The notes: generated from the letters alone by a model not told the origin. Shown: positions 1 through 5,398, counted from the stretch's first letter. The stretch is 5,416 nt of DNA from DATAVB01 sp040414495 (GCA_040414495.1 JBEDUI010000135.1:1-5416); one strand, 5' to 3'. Program-made: numbers and translations.

Positions 1-338
1 TCAGGCCAGTAGGTGTCGTACGTTGTCGCGGCGGCCGTGAGCACCTCGCGATGCTCATGTGGAATGGAGGCCAGGTCGCTTGTGGCGAGATGCCAGTGCA
101 GTGCTTCCATGCCCTCGTCGAAGAGCAGGTCGCGGTCGGCGACATGCAGGTCGTACCAGTCGACCGCCGATCGCGGCAGTTCGATCGGCGCAGGCAAGGT
201 CTCCGCGCCTGGCCGCAGTGCCGCGCCCCGGCCGGCCCAGGCAGCCGCATACAACACGTGGTGCAGGTTCAGCCAGTAGGCACTATGCAACTGCAACCCG
301 CACGCCTGGACTATCGGTCCAGCGCTACCCACAGACAC
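1..338 (-). CDS. Unrecognised protein, N-terminal ~112 codons (gene continues beyond the left edge)
   Basis: This minus-strand reading frame stays open from the window edge back to in-frame TAG and TAA stops at 351-353 and 348-350, so its 3' end lies outside the window. GTG at 338 is the first possible start; a TAATCT box ends six bases before it, which suits a leaderless transcript. A second GTG at 332 is possible. There is no signal peptide or membrane segment at the start. Residues 17-30 read LHSAYWLNLHHVLY, and residues 60-66 read DWYDLHV, followed by an acidic and His-rich stretch. The aromatic/His 'N-L-H-H' block resembles what I recall from uncharacterised bacterial proteins, but I cannot assign a function. 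The residue composition (Trp, His, Asp, Leu rich, not Arg/Pro/Ser) and GC-rich third positions support coding on this strand; opposite-strand frames look like shadows. It is divergent from the acetyltransferase gene at 485. Confidence 0.6.
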   Translation of the reverse strand, partial: MSVGSAGPIVQACGLQLHSAYWLNLHHVLYAAAWAGRGAALRPGAETLPAPIELPRSAVDWYDLHVADRDLLFDEGMEALHWHLATSDLASIPHEHREVLTAAATTYDTYWP

Positions 339-344
339 GCGCGG

Positions 345-350
345 AGATTA
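345..350 (-). promoter_or_regulatory. Putative -10 box (TAATCT) of a leaderless promoter
   Basis: On the minus strand TAATCT is followed by exactly six bases and then GTG at 338. The TANNNT-N6-start spacing places the transcription start on the first base of the GTG. No Shine-Dalgarno sequence is present. No convincing -35 is visible; ATGACC further upstream is about 21 bases from the box, which is too far for a standard spacer. Confidence 0.45.
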
Positions 351-421
351 CTACGGCGCCAGCCCGGCCCGGGTCATCTCGGACCACCAGCCCGCTGGCC
401 GATAAGCGTGTGGGTCAGCGT

Positions 422-459
422 CGTTCTCGCGCCGGAAAGCTCGGGAAGACGCGAGAATG
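422..459. promoter_or_regulatory. Inverted repeat, candidate operator upstream of the acetyltransferase gene
   Basis: TTCTCGCG at 424-431 is matched by its perfect reverse complement CGCGAGAA at 450-457, separated by 18 bases. In RNA the stem would grow to ten pairs (422-431 with 450-459) through one G-U pair. The right arm covers the place where a -35 element would sit for the TACGTT box at 472-477 (17-base spacer). The whole dyad lies inside the ~146-bp divergent intergenic region. This fits a repressor or activator binding site. It would not appear in a leaderless mRNA starting at 485, so a DNA-level role is more likely than an RNA one. It does not match the CIRCE or actinobacterial SOS-box consensus as I know them. 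The regulator is unknown. Confidence 0.45.
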
Positions 460-471
460 CTGGAAGTCCTC

Positions 472-477
472 TACGTT
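472..477 (+). promoter_or_regulatory. Putative -10 box (TACGTT) of a leaderless promoter
   Basis: TACGTT is followed by seven bases (CGGGCCC) and then ATG at 485, matching the TANNNT-N6/7-start pattern seen before other genes here. It supports ATG 485 over the in-frame ATG at 503. The -35 zone (about 449-454) is not consensus and overlaps the right arm of the inverted repeat. Confidence 0.45.
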
Positions 478-484
478 CGGGCCC

Positions 485-934
485 ATGCTCGAAGTCACCG
501 ACATGGCCTTGTGCGTTCGCAACCTTGCTGTGCCCGGCGGGCCCGCTGTCGATCTAGTCCACGCCGAGTCAGACGAGCGCAACAATCTCTTACGGCTGGT
601 GGAATCAGAACACTCGCCTTTCTTGCCGTACTACCAATCCCCGAGCGCCGACACAACCGCGTGCGCCATCAAAACAACCGACGGGATGGTCGGCGGCGTA
701 CTCCTGCAGCGGCCAGACAATGCTCTGGAGTCGCGACAAGATGCAGCTATAGCGGCATTGTTCATCGCCAGACAGCAGCGGAATCGAGGCCTCGGGTCGG
801 CCGCGATCGCCGCAGCCGCACAGATGCTCGCCAATGAAGGATTCGAAAGGATCATCGCCGAATGGGTGTGGAGCGTCCAGATGTATCAGCGTCTCGGCTT
901 TGCATTCTGGAGGACCCGCCGCGTCGAGCAGTAG
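485..934 (+). CDS. GNAT family N-acetyltransferase
   Basis: The 149-residue product has the size and C-terminal signature of a single-domain GNAT enzyme, which moves the acetyl group of acetyl-CoA to an amine on a small molecule or protein in the cytoplasm. Residues 99-104 (RNRGLG) match the acetyl-CoA pyrophosphate-binding motif Q/R-x-x-G-x-G/A, preceded by the expected hydrophobic strand (AAIAALFIA) and followed by an Ala-rich helix. The end contains the usual 'YQRLGF' element at residues 134-139, where the Tyr often serves as general acid. The N-terminal half is poorly conserved and gives no hint of substrate. ATG 485 is preferred because a TACGTT box lies seven bases upstream; ATG 503 is the alternative. 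The open frame runs back to 59, but that part overlaps the opposite-strand gene and has shadow-like composition. The gene is convergent with the frameshifted acetyltransferase gene at 1117-2285; 182 bases without a clear terminator separate them. Confidence 0.85.
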   Translation: MLEVTDMALCVRNLAVPGGPAVDLVHAESDERNNLLRLVESEHSPFLPYYQSPSADTTACAIKTTDGMVGGVLLQRPDNALESRQDAAIAALFIARQQRNRGLGSAAIAAAAQMLANEGFERIIAEWVWSVQMYQRLGFAFWRTRRVEQ

Positions 935-1116
935 AGGCGGTGTCGGATGAGCACGAGAGCGCTGCCTGTTGTCTCCGCCGGTCGCCACTGAGAGTTGCGG
1001 TGGTCCTCTTTTCGAGGTGGTAGACCCAGCCGCTAATCCGCGTTGTGTGGGCATCTGCCTGCCTTCGGCGGTCGCTGCACTAAACCTTCCGGCCGCGTCG
1101 GCTATCTGTTGCCCGG

Positions 1117-2285
1117 TCAGCGGGTTGAGTCTCGTCGTTTCGCTCTGCTCGGCCGGTGGAAGTCGATGCGCATGACAATGCGTCTGAGGGTGGGTTTGTT
1201 CACTTCGACGAAGCCGGCTGCGGCGAAGACGCTTGGAGTGCCGAAATGCGCGACCTCGGTGGTGTGGGGATAGGCCTCCAAGGCACGGCGCCGCGTTGCC
1301 GGGCGAAGTCGACGGCGGCTCGGGCGAGTGCCCGGCTGATGCCGCGGCGCCGATAACCGGCTCGGGTGAGGATGCAGGTCACCGCCCACACGCTGTCATC
1401 GGTCTTGTCCTCGGTCCGACCGACCCACGGGGTGGGACATTGGCTCAACAGGCGCGGGTTGGCAGATCGCGGGTTCACCGCGCACCATCCGACCGGCTCC
1501 CCGTCGAGATAGGCGACCAGGCCGGTCGTTACGGCCGACTCTGGCTGCGCGCAGGCAGTCTGCTTTCGAAGCCGGGGGGCGAGTTCCTTCGCTCCAACCG
1601 TGCTTATACAACGCTCTTTGGGCTGCATCTTGTACCGCTGGCACCAGCAAACGGACGAAGCGCCGCGCACGCCGAACACGGCTTGTAAGTCCTCCCAGCT
1701 CGCCTCGTTCGCCGGGACGATCCGGAGCTGATCATCGGTGACCTGCGGCCTGGCGCGACCTGTGATGACACCCGATCCGCCGCGTTGACTATCTCTACTA
1801 CGAGGTTGGGGGCGCCGCTCCTGTTGAGTAGAACGCGCCCGAGCGGCATCGGGCCTTTTCTCGACCGTTGCTACAGCCACGGTCAGGCCGATCAGGACGG
1901 AGTCTCCCTCGGTAAGCCCCATGGGTTTGCGCACCGCGTCCTTGATGGGGACGAGGTAACGCCCGTCCTTGGGCCGCAGCGATGTCGCCCACCCAAGTCC
2001 ACCGATCCGCGCCAGAACCCGGAACATTCCCCCGTAATAACTGATGCCAGAAGACACCGCCTTGAGCTGCCGGCTCTGCTCCTCCGGCACCCTGACGAAG
2101 TAGTACGGCGCCGGACCCCGCCACTGAAAGATCTCACCGGTGAACTCAAACTCCAGACGGTCATCACCCTCACCCGCACGCACCGCCGGCGTCGATGAGA
2201 GGCGCCGCAGAGCAACAGTGAACTTCTCACCCTCCCGCGCCGCGGCGCGAGCATTCCGGGCCCTAGTCGATTGCTTCCTCGGCAT
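1117..2285 (-). pseudogene. DUF1905-GNAT acetyltransferase fusion, broken by a one-base frameshift
   Basis: ATG at 2285 has GGGGAGAG upstream at 2301-2294 (the GGAG core is ten bases from the start). Residues ~44-137 form a DUF1905 domain: FEFTGEIFQWRGPAPYYFVR, then GLGWATSLRP, GRYLVPIKDAVR and a closing GLTEGDSV. An Arg/Gln-rich linker (~138-181) follows. From ~182 a GNAT domain begins (LRIVPANEASWEDLQAVF, CWCQRY, GLVAYLDGEPVGWCAV), with the acetyl-CoA loop GYRRRG at 310-315. At residue ~333 the frame breaks. Only two bases (1285-1286) lie between the last good codon in one frame (1287-1289) and the first in the next (1282-1284). The second frame supplies the missing end, ALEAYPHTTEVAHFGTP then FAAAGFVEVNKPTLRR and MRIDF, to a stop at 1117. 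As written, translation would instead end in unrelated residues at 1200. Because the CoA loop is intact but motif B is lost, the acetyltransferase is probably inactive unless the missing base is a sequencing error. Substrate unknown. Confidence 0.8.
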
Positions 2286-2635
2286 CTCGGTATCTCTCCC
2301 CAACGGGCCCACGCACCGCCGGCACCAGATGACAACCAAGCGGAATCTGACGCGGGCCCCAGGAGACCTTAGCCGACAAATGCCCCCGCAGCGTGGGCGC
2401 GGAAAGCAACCGGCGAACGGCGTACGCGACATGCCGTTGCAGGAACATAACACCGGCCACAATCATGCGCATCTCGAACCAGCTTCACTGCGAATTCGAC
2501 AAACCAATCTGAAATTCTCCGGCACACGCCATATCTTGAATCAGCGAGGTGCTCGAATGATCCCGCTGAGATCCCAAGGCCGAATCATCGGTGCCGATCA
2601 CCACTGACGTGTTCGGCTCGGTCTAGGTTGGCGGT
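2286..2635. other. Divergent intergenic region, no convincing gene
   Basis: This 350-base stretch separates two genes that point away from each other, so it should hold both promoters. The right end carries a -10-like box for the kinase gene. A 12-bp palindrome, ATCGGTGCCGAT, lies at 2587-2598 just upstream; its arms are only five bases, so it is at best a weak operator candidate. Roughly 2500-2600 is less GC-rich than the surroundings, as expected for promoter DNA. On the minus strand a 69-codon frame from ATG 2472 to a stop at 2263 overlaps the DUF1905 gene start. It has mixed third positions and no recognisable motif, so I do not call it a gene. No tRNA, repeat or terminator is apparent. 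Confidence 0.5.
2624..2629 (+). promoter_or_regulatory. Putative -10 box (TAGGTT) of a leaderless promoter
   Basis: TAGGTT is followed by six bases and then GTG at 2636, placing transcription and translation start at the same base. A -35-like CTGACG sits at 2604-2609, but the spacer of 14 bases is short, so the -35 assignment is weak. No Shine-Dalgarno sequence precedes the GTG. Confidence 0.5.
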
Positions 2636-3523
2636 GTGAGCCTCGATATTCCTGACCAGGTCCGAAAGACGGTCATAGCCGACGGGAACGAATCCTGGCT
2701 GGACGAGCTGCCAGGCGTGGTCGACTCGCTGGCCCAGGAGTGGTCTCTGATAATCGGATCCAGCTTCGCGGGCGGTCACGCCGCCCTGGTCGTCGAGGTG
2801 ACGCTGGTCGACGGAACAGCGGCGGTCCTCAAGCTCGGTGTGCCAGGTCGGGACATCAGGCAGGAGGCCATGGCACTGCGCCTGGCGAACGGAAGGGGAT
2901 GCGCCAAGCTGCTGGGCGAAGACGTGAGTCGACAGGCCCTTCTGCTGGAGCGCCTTGGCGCTCCGATGTACGACACCGTGGCCGACCCTGCCAGCCGCCA
3001 CAACTTGTTGTGCGACGTGGCGGTTCGCCTATGGCGTCCGATCGGTGCCGACATCGACCTTCCGACCGGCGCGATATTGGCTGAGCAGTGCGCCGATCGG
3101 CTGCCACGACTATGGGAGCAGGCGGGACGACCGTGTTCGCCGGCCACTGTGGCGGACGCGCTGGATTGCATGAATCGTCGTCGCCTTGCCCACGACGATC
3201 GGTCCGCGGTCCTCGTTCACGGTGATATCCACGAGATGAACGCCCTGCAGGCCAGTGACGGCAGCTACAAGCTCATCGATCCAGCCGGGCTGCGGGCCGA
3301 ACCGGCGTGCGATCTCGGCACCATCGTGCGCTGCAACCCGGGCCTCGGCGATGACCTCTGGGCACGGACTGAGCAGCTGGCTTCTCGCACGGGCGTGGAT
3401 GCCACCGCTATCTGGGAATGGGGAACCATCCACCGAGTCGTCAGCGGCGTCTACGCCTACAGTATTGGCTTTCAGCCCTTTGGCGATCTGCTGCTGGCCG
3501 AAGCGGATCGCCTCACGGCGTAG
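2636..3523 (+). CDS. Aminoglycoside/hydroxyurea phosphotransferase-like kinase (APH_6_hur family)
   Basis: The 295-residue product has the aminoglycoside phosphotransferase fold, closest by eye to the streptomycin 6-kinase / hydroxyurea kinase family. Members use ATP to phosphorylate a hydroxyl of a drug or metabolite in the cytoplasm. AVLKLG places the ATP-contacting Lys at residue 66, with a likely partner Glu at 77 in RQEAMAL. LLLERLG at 102-108 fits the hinge region. The catalytic loop is VHGDIHEMN, with Asp197 as base and Asn202 for metal, and LIDP at 213-216 supplies the second metal ligand, Asp215. All key residues are present and the length is normal for the family, so it is probably active. 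The GTG start is chosen for the TAGGTT box six bases before it and because Met-Ser-Leu-Asp precedes the conserved WLDELP region. It is transcribed alone, divergent from the DUF1905-GNAT gene. Whether it gives resistance cannot be read from sequence; many such chromosomal kinases have no known substrate. Confidence 0.88.
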   Translation: MSLDIPDQVRKTVIADGNESWLDELPGVVDSLAQEWSLIIGSSFAGGHAALVVEVTLVDGTAAVLKLGVPGRDIRQEAMALRLANGRGCAKLLGEDVSRQALLLERLGAPMYDTVADPASRHNLLCDVAVRLWRPIGADIDLPTGAILAEQCADRLPRLWEQAGRPCSPATVADALDCMNRRRLAHDDRSAVLVHGDIHEMNALQASDGSYKLIDPAGLRAEPACDLGTIVRCNPGLGDDLWARTEQLASRTGVDATAIWEWGTIHRVVSGVYAYSIGFQPFGDLLLAEADRLTA

Positions 3524-3751
3524 GCATCGGATCGTGCAGCAGCCCGAACCTTCGAACCCCATCGCCGGATTGGCATCCGAAGAGCCCGCCGTACGAGCCG
3601 ATGACCACCCATCATCAAAGGTCAATCACGGGACCGATAATGAACGACGCGCGGTTCGTATTGTTGGAACCAGGGACCACCATCTGGTTCAACACCTGAT
3701 CAGGTCAGAATGCCAATTTCGATCGTGCAGTTGACAATTTGACTGTCCACT

Positions 3752-3850
3752 GTGGTCCGTCTACGGGCCAAGCTGAAGCAGATCTGGAGCACGGACGTCG
3801 GCACGGTAGCCGCCGAGCTCAGCCGGGTGCTGGCCGATCTTGCCTCCTGA
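3752..3850 (+). pseudogene. Possible tail of a decayed gene, 32 codons
   Basis: From GTG 3752 to TGA at 3848 the frame reads as a helical, protein-like sequence: VVRLRAKLKQIWSTDV, then GTVAAELSRVLADLAS. Charges and hydrophobic residues are spaced as in amphipathic helices, and it resembles a C-terminus more than random GC-rich translation. An in-frame TGA at 3740-3742 closes the frame upstream, and there is neither a ribosome binding site nor a TANNNT box before the GTG, so it is unlikely to be expressed as a separate peptide. It ends 16 bases before the next gene. Most likely it is the remnant of a truncated gene. A genuine small protein or a chance frame are the alternatives. I do not recognise the family. 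Confidence 0.25.
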
Positions 3851-3854
3851 CCGG

Positions 3855-3860
3855 CACAAT
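3855..3860 (+). promoter_or_regulatory. Weak -10-like box (CACAAT) before the GTG at 3867
   Basis: CACAAT agrees with TATAAT at four of six positions and is followed by exactly six bases and GTG 3867, the same spacing as the other leaderless-type starts here. It lacks the conserved first T and has no clear -35, so it is the weakest of the set, but it helps choose GTG 3867 over TTG 3840 and ATG 3882. Confidence 0.25.
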
Positions 3861-3866
3861 GGCCGG

Positions 3867-4520
3867 GTGCTTACCGATCCGATGTGGACGTCCGCCCGGG
3901 GTGTCGCGCGGCAGTGGCGAGACCAGGGCTTGGTCAACCGTGGCTTTCTACGGAATATCTCGCCCGGATCGGCGGTGTTCACCAGCACCGGCCCGGACGA
4001 GCCGATCGTCGAAGCGATGCTCGATGTAGCGACCGATCAGCACGGCCGGCGCCGCCGGGTCGACGCGCGGTCGCGGCGCGGCGACGAGTGGCTACCCGAC
4101 ACGGTCGTCGTCGAGGGCGACACGTACTGGGCACGCACCGGCGCGACGGTCCAGACCAACGGCGGCAGCCCCAACAACACCATCGGCGGCACCGAGATCG
4201 TCGCTTTGCTGCTGCCAGCCGCCGTCCCGGCCGGCTTCGACCTCGTCGAGACCGGTGAGCGCGGCGAGGTCGCCGGACGGGCCTGCACGATCGCGGTCGC
4301 GACACCGCGCGAGCCCGACGAGTATGGGCACACGCCGAGCGCCGAGGTGTTCGACATGGCCGACGGGGGCGACGAGTTCCGGCTGAGCATCGACATCGAG
4401 ACAGGCGTGCTGCTACGCGTGGTCAAATACGTCGACGGCGAGGTGGCCGAGATCAGCGAATTCACCGAGATCGCGTTCGACGAACCGCTCGACGACGCAC
4501 TGTTCGCCCCGCTGCGGTAG
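3867..4520 (+). CDS. LolA/RseB-like hypothetical protein
   Basis: The 217-residue product resembles a group of uncharacterised actinobacterial proteins whose order of motifs suggests the half-barrel fold of LolA and RseB. These are a central 'GDTYWARTGATVQTNGG' strand pair (84-100), a GERGEVAGRACTIAV strand (130-144), and a C-terminal GVLLRVVKYVDGEVAEI strand pair followed by FTEIAFDEPLDDALF (199-213). In related proteins this end reads as 'GVLLR...F-DG...EVAFDEPL'. LolA and RseB bind lipid or peptide outside the membrane, but here no signal peptide or transmembrane segment is present, so a cytoplasmic role is likely and the true function is unknown. GTG 3867 is preferred for its upstream box; TTG 3840 adds nine residues, ATG 3882 removes five. 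The last 126 coding bases plus 18 bases after the stop are repeated, diverged, at 5282-5416. A strong hairpin 53 bases after the stop probably ends the transcript. Codon use is strongly GC-biased throughout. Confidence 0.75.
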   Translation: MLTDPMWTSARGVARQWRDQGLVNRGFLRNISPGSAVFTSTGPDEPIVEAMLDVATDQHGRRRRVDARSRRGDEWLPDTVVVEGDTYWARTGATVQTNGGSPNNTIGGTEIVALLLPAAVPAGFDLVETGERGEVAGRACTIAVATPREPDEYGHTPSAEVFDMADGGDEFRLSIDIETGVLLRVVKYVDGEVAEISEFTEIAFDEPLDDALFAPLR

Positions 4521-4538
4521 GCCGCTGTACGGCACCAG
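4395..4538 (+). repeat. Direct repeat copy 1: 3' end of the LolA/RseB-like gene
   Basis: This 144-base segment covers the last 42 codons including the stop, plus 18 bases beyond it. It recurs in the same orientation at 5282-5416. Over the 135 shared positions I count 11 mismatches; copy 2 also lacks nine bases (CGAGATCGC, about 4465-4473). The two copies bracket the SET-domain gene, 743 bases apart. This copy belongs to an intact frame and is presumably the source or the better-preserved paralogue. Confidence 0.9.
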
Positions 4539-4573
4539 TGCCGCATCGAAGATGGGCGAGTACGGCCGCCCAG

Positions 4574-4615
4574 CTGCAACGCGCGGACGACGCACGCGTC
4601 CGCACAGCGTTGTAG
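4574..4615. terminator. Strong hairpin between convergent genes (probable bidirectional terminator)
   Basis: CAACGC-GCGGACG at 4577-4589 pairs with CGTCCGC at 4597-4603 and GCGTTG at 4607-4612. The loop has seven bases and there is a three-base bulge (ACA, 4604-4606). Three more pairs including one G-T (4574-4576 with 4613-4615) extend the base. Thirteen perfect pairs, mostly G-C, stand between two converging genes: 53 bases after the LolA/RseB-like stop and 5 bases after the SET gene stop. There is no T-tract on either side, which is common for actinobacterial terminators. Because a hairpin is symmetric, it could end transcription from both directions. Confidence 0.65.
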
Positions 4616-4620
4616 AGCGG

Positions 4621-5265
4621 TCATCCCGTGTGCTGATAGATGAGCTGCCAATTGCCACGGACGATCTTGAGCATCATCGTCGTGTGGCACAGCACGCCGT
4701 CGGCAGTGCGAGCGTCGGCCGAACCGACAGCCTCCCAGCGGCCAGTCCCGACGAGCCAGTCCACACCGGAGACGACTCGAAGCCGGCTGCTGATCAGCCC
4801 AGCCACCACGGCGTCCCGGCCGCGCGAGGTTCCGTCCGGTAGCCAGGCCGCTGCGGCGCAATCGACGAGACCACCGAGACCGTCCGCGGAGTTCCGCTCC
4901 AGCGATTCGACGTACACGTCAAGGAATGTGGAGAGCTCGCGGTCGGTCTCTTGCCTGGCGTCGATCGTGATCGCTTCCCCCGCAGAGATCGGCCGACGCG
5001 CGATGTCGCAGCCCACATCGAAATCCTGGTAGCACGACGGGTCGTCGGCATGGTTGACGAAGCGAGCAGGTGATGGATACAGGTATCGGCGACCGCCGTA
5101 GCTGTGGACGAACAACTCCTCGCCCGCCGGCAGCGCCTCATACTCTGTGCACGTCAATGGCTGCAGCTGGTAGGACACGACAACGTCGCCGGCAGCGAAC
5201 TCACGCGCGGCATAGACGCCCTTTCCGGCAAGGCCCCCATGGCCCACAATTACGTCGTCGGTCAT
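4621..5265 (-). CDS. SET-domain protein fused to an NTF2/SnoaL-like domain
   Basis: The 214-residue product has two domains. Residues ~5-105 are a compact SET domain, the S-adenosylmethionine-dependent protein-lysine methyltransferase fold. GKGVYAAREFAAGDVV (14-29) is the opening strand motif, ARFVNHADDPSC (67-78) corresponds to the 'RFxNHSCxPN' cofactor motif, and GEAITIDA (96-103) corresponds to 'GEELTxDY', with Asp/Ala where Tyr is usual. Residues ~112-214 resemble an NTF2/SnoaL-like cone: FLDVYVESLERN, AAAAWLPDGTSRGRDAVVAG, and the final strands MMLKIVRGNWQLIYQHTG. ATG 5265 is chosen because TACGCT ends six bases upstream and the SET motif starts soon after; the frame continues to 5376 but there it is antisense to the repeat. 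The missing Tyr and short length leave methyltransferase activity uncertain; the substrate is unknown. The gene converges on the LolA/RseB-like gene, shares a hairpin with it, and is flanked by direct repeats, suggesting it arrived or moved as a unit. Confidence 0.78.
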   Translation of the reverse strand: MTDDVIVGHGGLAGKGVYAAREFAAGDVVVSYQLQPLTCTEYEALPAGEELFVHSYGGRRYLYPSPARFVNHADDPSCYQDFDVGCDIARRPISAGEAITIDARQETDRELSTFLDVYVESLERNSADGLGGLVDCAAAAWLPDGTSRGRDAVVAGLISSRLRVVSGVDWLVGTGRWEAVGSADARTADGVLCHTTMMLKIVRGNWQLIYQHTG

Positions 5266-5271
5266 CGTCGG

Positions 5272-5277
5272 AGCGTA
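5272..5277 (-). promoter_or_regulatory. Putative -10 box (TACGCT) of a leaderless promoter
   Basis: On the minus strand TACGCT is followed by six bases and ATG 5265. No Shine-Dalgarno sequence is present. The -35 position would fall inside repeat copy 2 (about 5295-5300), where the sequence is not consensus, so the promoter straddles the repeat boundary. Confidence 0.45.
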
Positions 5278-5281
5278 CAAA

Positions 5282-5398
5282 ATCGAGACAGGGGTGCTGC
5301 TGCGCGTGGTCAAGTACGTCGACGGCGAGGTGGCCGAGATCAGCGAATTCACGTCCGACGAGCCGCTCGACGACACGCTAGTCGCCCCGCTGCGGTAG
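5282..5398 (+). pseudogene. C-terminal fragment of a LolA/RseB-like gene
   Basis: The first 117 bases of repeat copy 2 keep the same reading frame as the complete gene and end at the equivalent TAG (5396-5398). The 39 codons, stop included, read IETGVLLRVVKYVDGEVAEI, SEFTSDEPLDDTLVAPLR. Compared with the intact gene, three residues (Glu-Ile-Ala of 'FTEIAFDEP') are lost, three others change (Phe to Ser, Ala to Thr, Phe to Val), and five codons differ silently. The 5' four-fifths of the gene is absent, replaced by the SET gene on the opposite strand, and there is no start codon or promoter for it. It is a truncated duplicate. The in-frame gap and partly silent changes suggest that it spent some time as a functional paralogue. 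Confidence 0.75.

Larger units (their letters stand above)
3524..3866. other. Intergenic stretch of 343 bases with possible gene debris
   Basis: No full gene is visible. Just after the kinase stop, CGGAT (3566-3570) and ATCCG (3575-3579) can form a five-pair hairpin with a four-base loop; it has no T-tract and is at best a weak terminator. A 19-codon frame at 3640-3699 (MNDARFVLLEPGTTIWFNT) and the 32-codon frame at 3752-3850 lie in different phases and may be remains of one gene. Bases ~3700-3745 are AT-rich for this genome and include a perfect TTGACA at 3731-3736 and TTGACT at 3739-3744. Neither is followed by a good -10; the best is TACGGG at 3762-3767, 17 bases after TTGACT, so I do not call a promoter. 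Confidence 0.4.

Noticed and set aside
59..484. Long plus-strand frame upstream of, and in frame with, the acetyltransferase gene
   Set aside because: Its translation is Arg/Pro/Ala-rich without motifs, it overlaps the better-supported minus-strand gene, and GNAT enzymes of this type need only the part from 485.
1000..1030. Possible terminator between the convergent genes at 934 and 1117 (CCTC/GAGG hairpin at 1005-1017)
   Set aside because: Only four pairs around a five-base loop; too weak to call. The rest of 935-1116 shows no gene or clear structure.
2263..2472. A 69-codon minus-strand frame overlapping the start of the DUF1905 gene
   Set aside because: Begins with ATG and looks mildly protein-like, but third positions are not strongly GC-biased, no domain is visible, and there is neither a good ribosome binding site nor a TANNNT box at the expected distance.
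3530..3730. Ten-base direct repeat GATCGTGCAG at 3530-3539 and 3721-3730
   Set aside because: A few ten-base matches are expected by chance in a window of this size, and neither copy borders a recognisable element.
3731..3767. TTGACA / TTGACT -35-like elements upstream of the LolA/RseB-like gene
   Set aside because: The perfect TTGACA has no -10 at 16-19 bases; TTGACT is followed at 17 bases only by TACGGG, which lacks the final T.
4037..4861. A 274-codon minus-strand frame across the LolA/RseB-like gene
   Set aside because: Ser/Arg-rich composition typical of an antisense shadow in GC-rich DNA; it would also run through the hairpin and the end of the SET gene in another frame.
5266..5376. 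N-terminal extension of the SET protein to ATG 5376
   Set aside because: Those 37 codons are the reverse strand of the duplicated gene end and read as Ser/Thr-rich filler; the SET motif and the TACGCT box fit ATG 5265.
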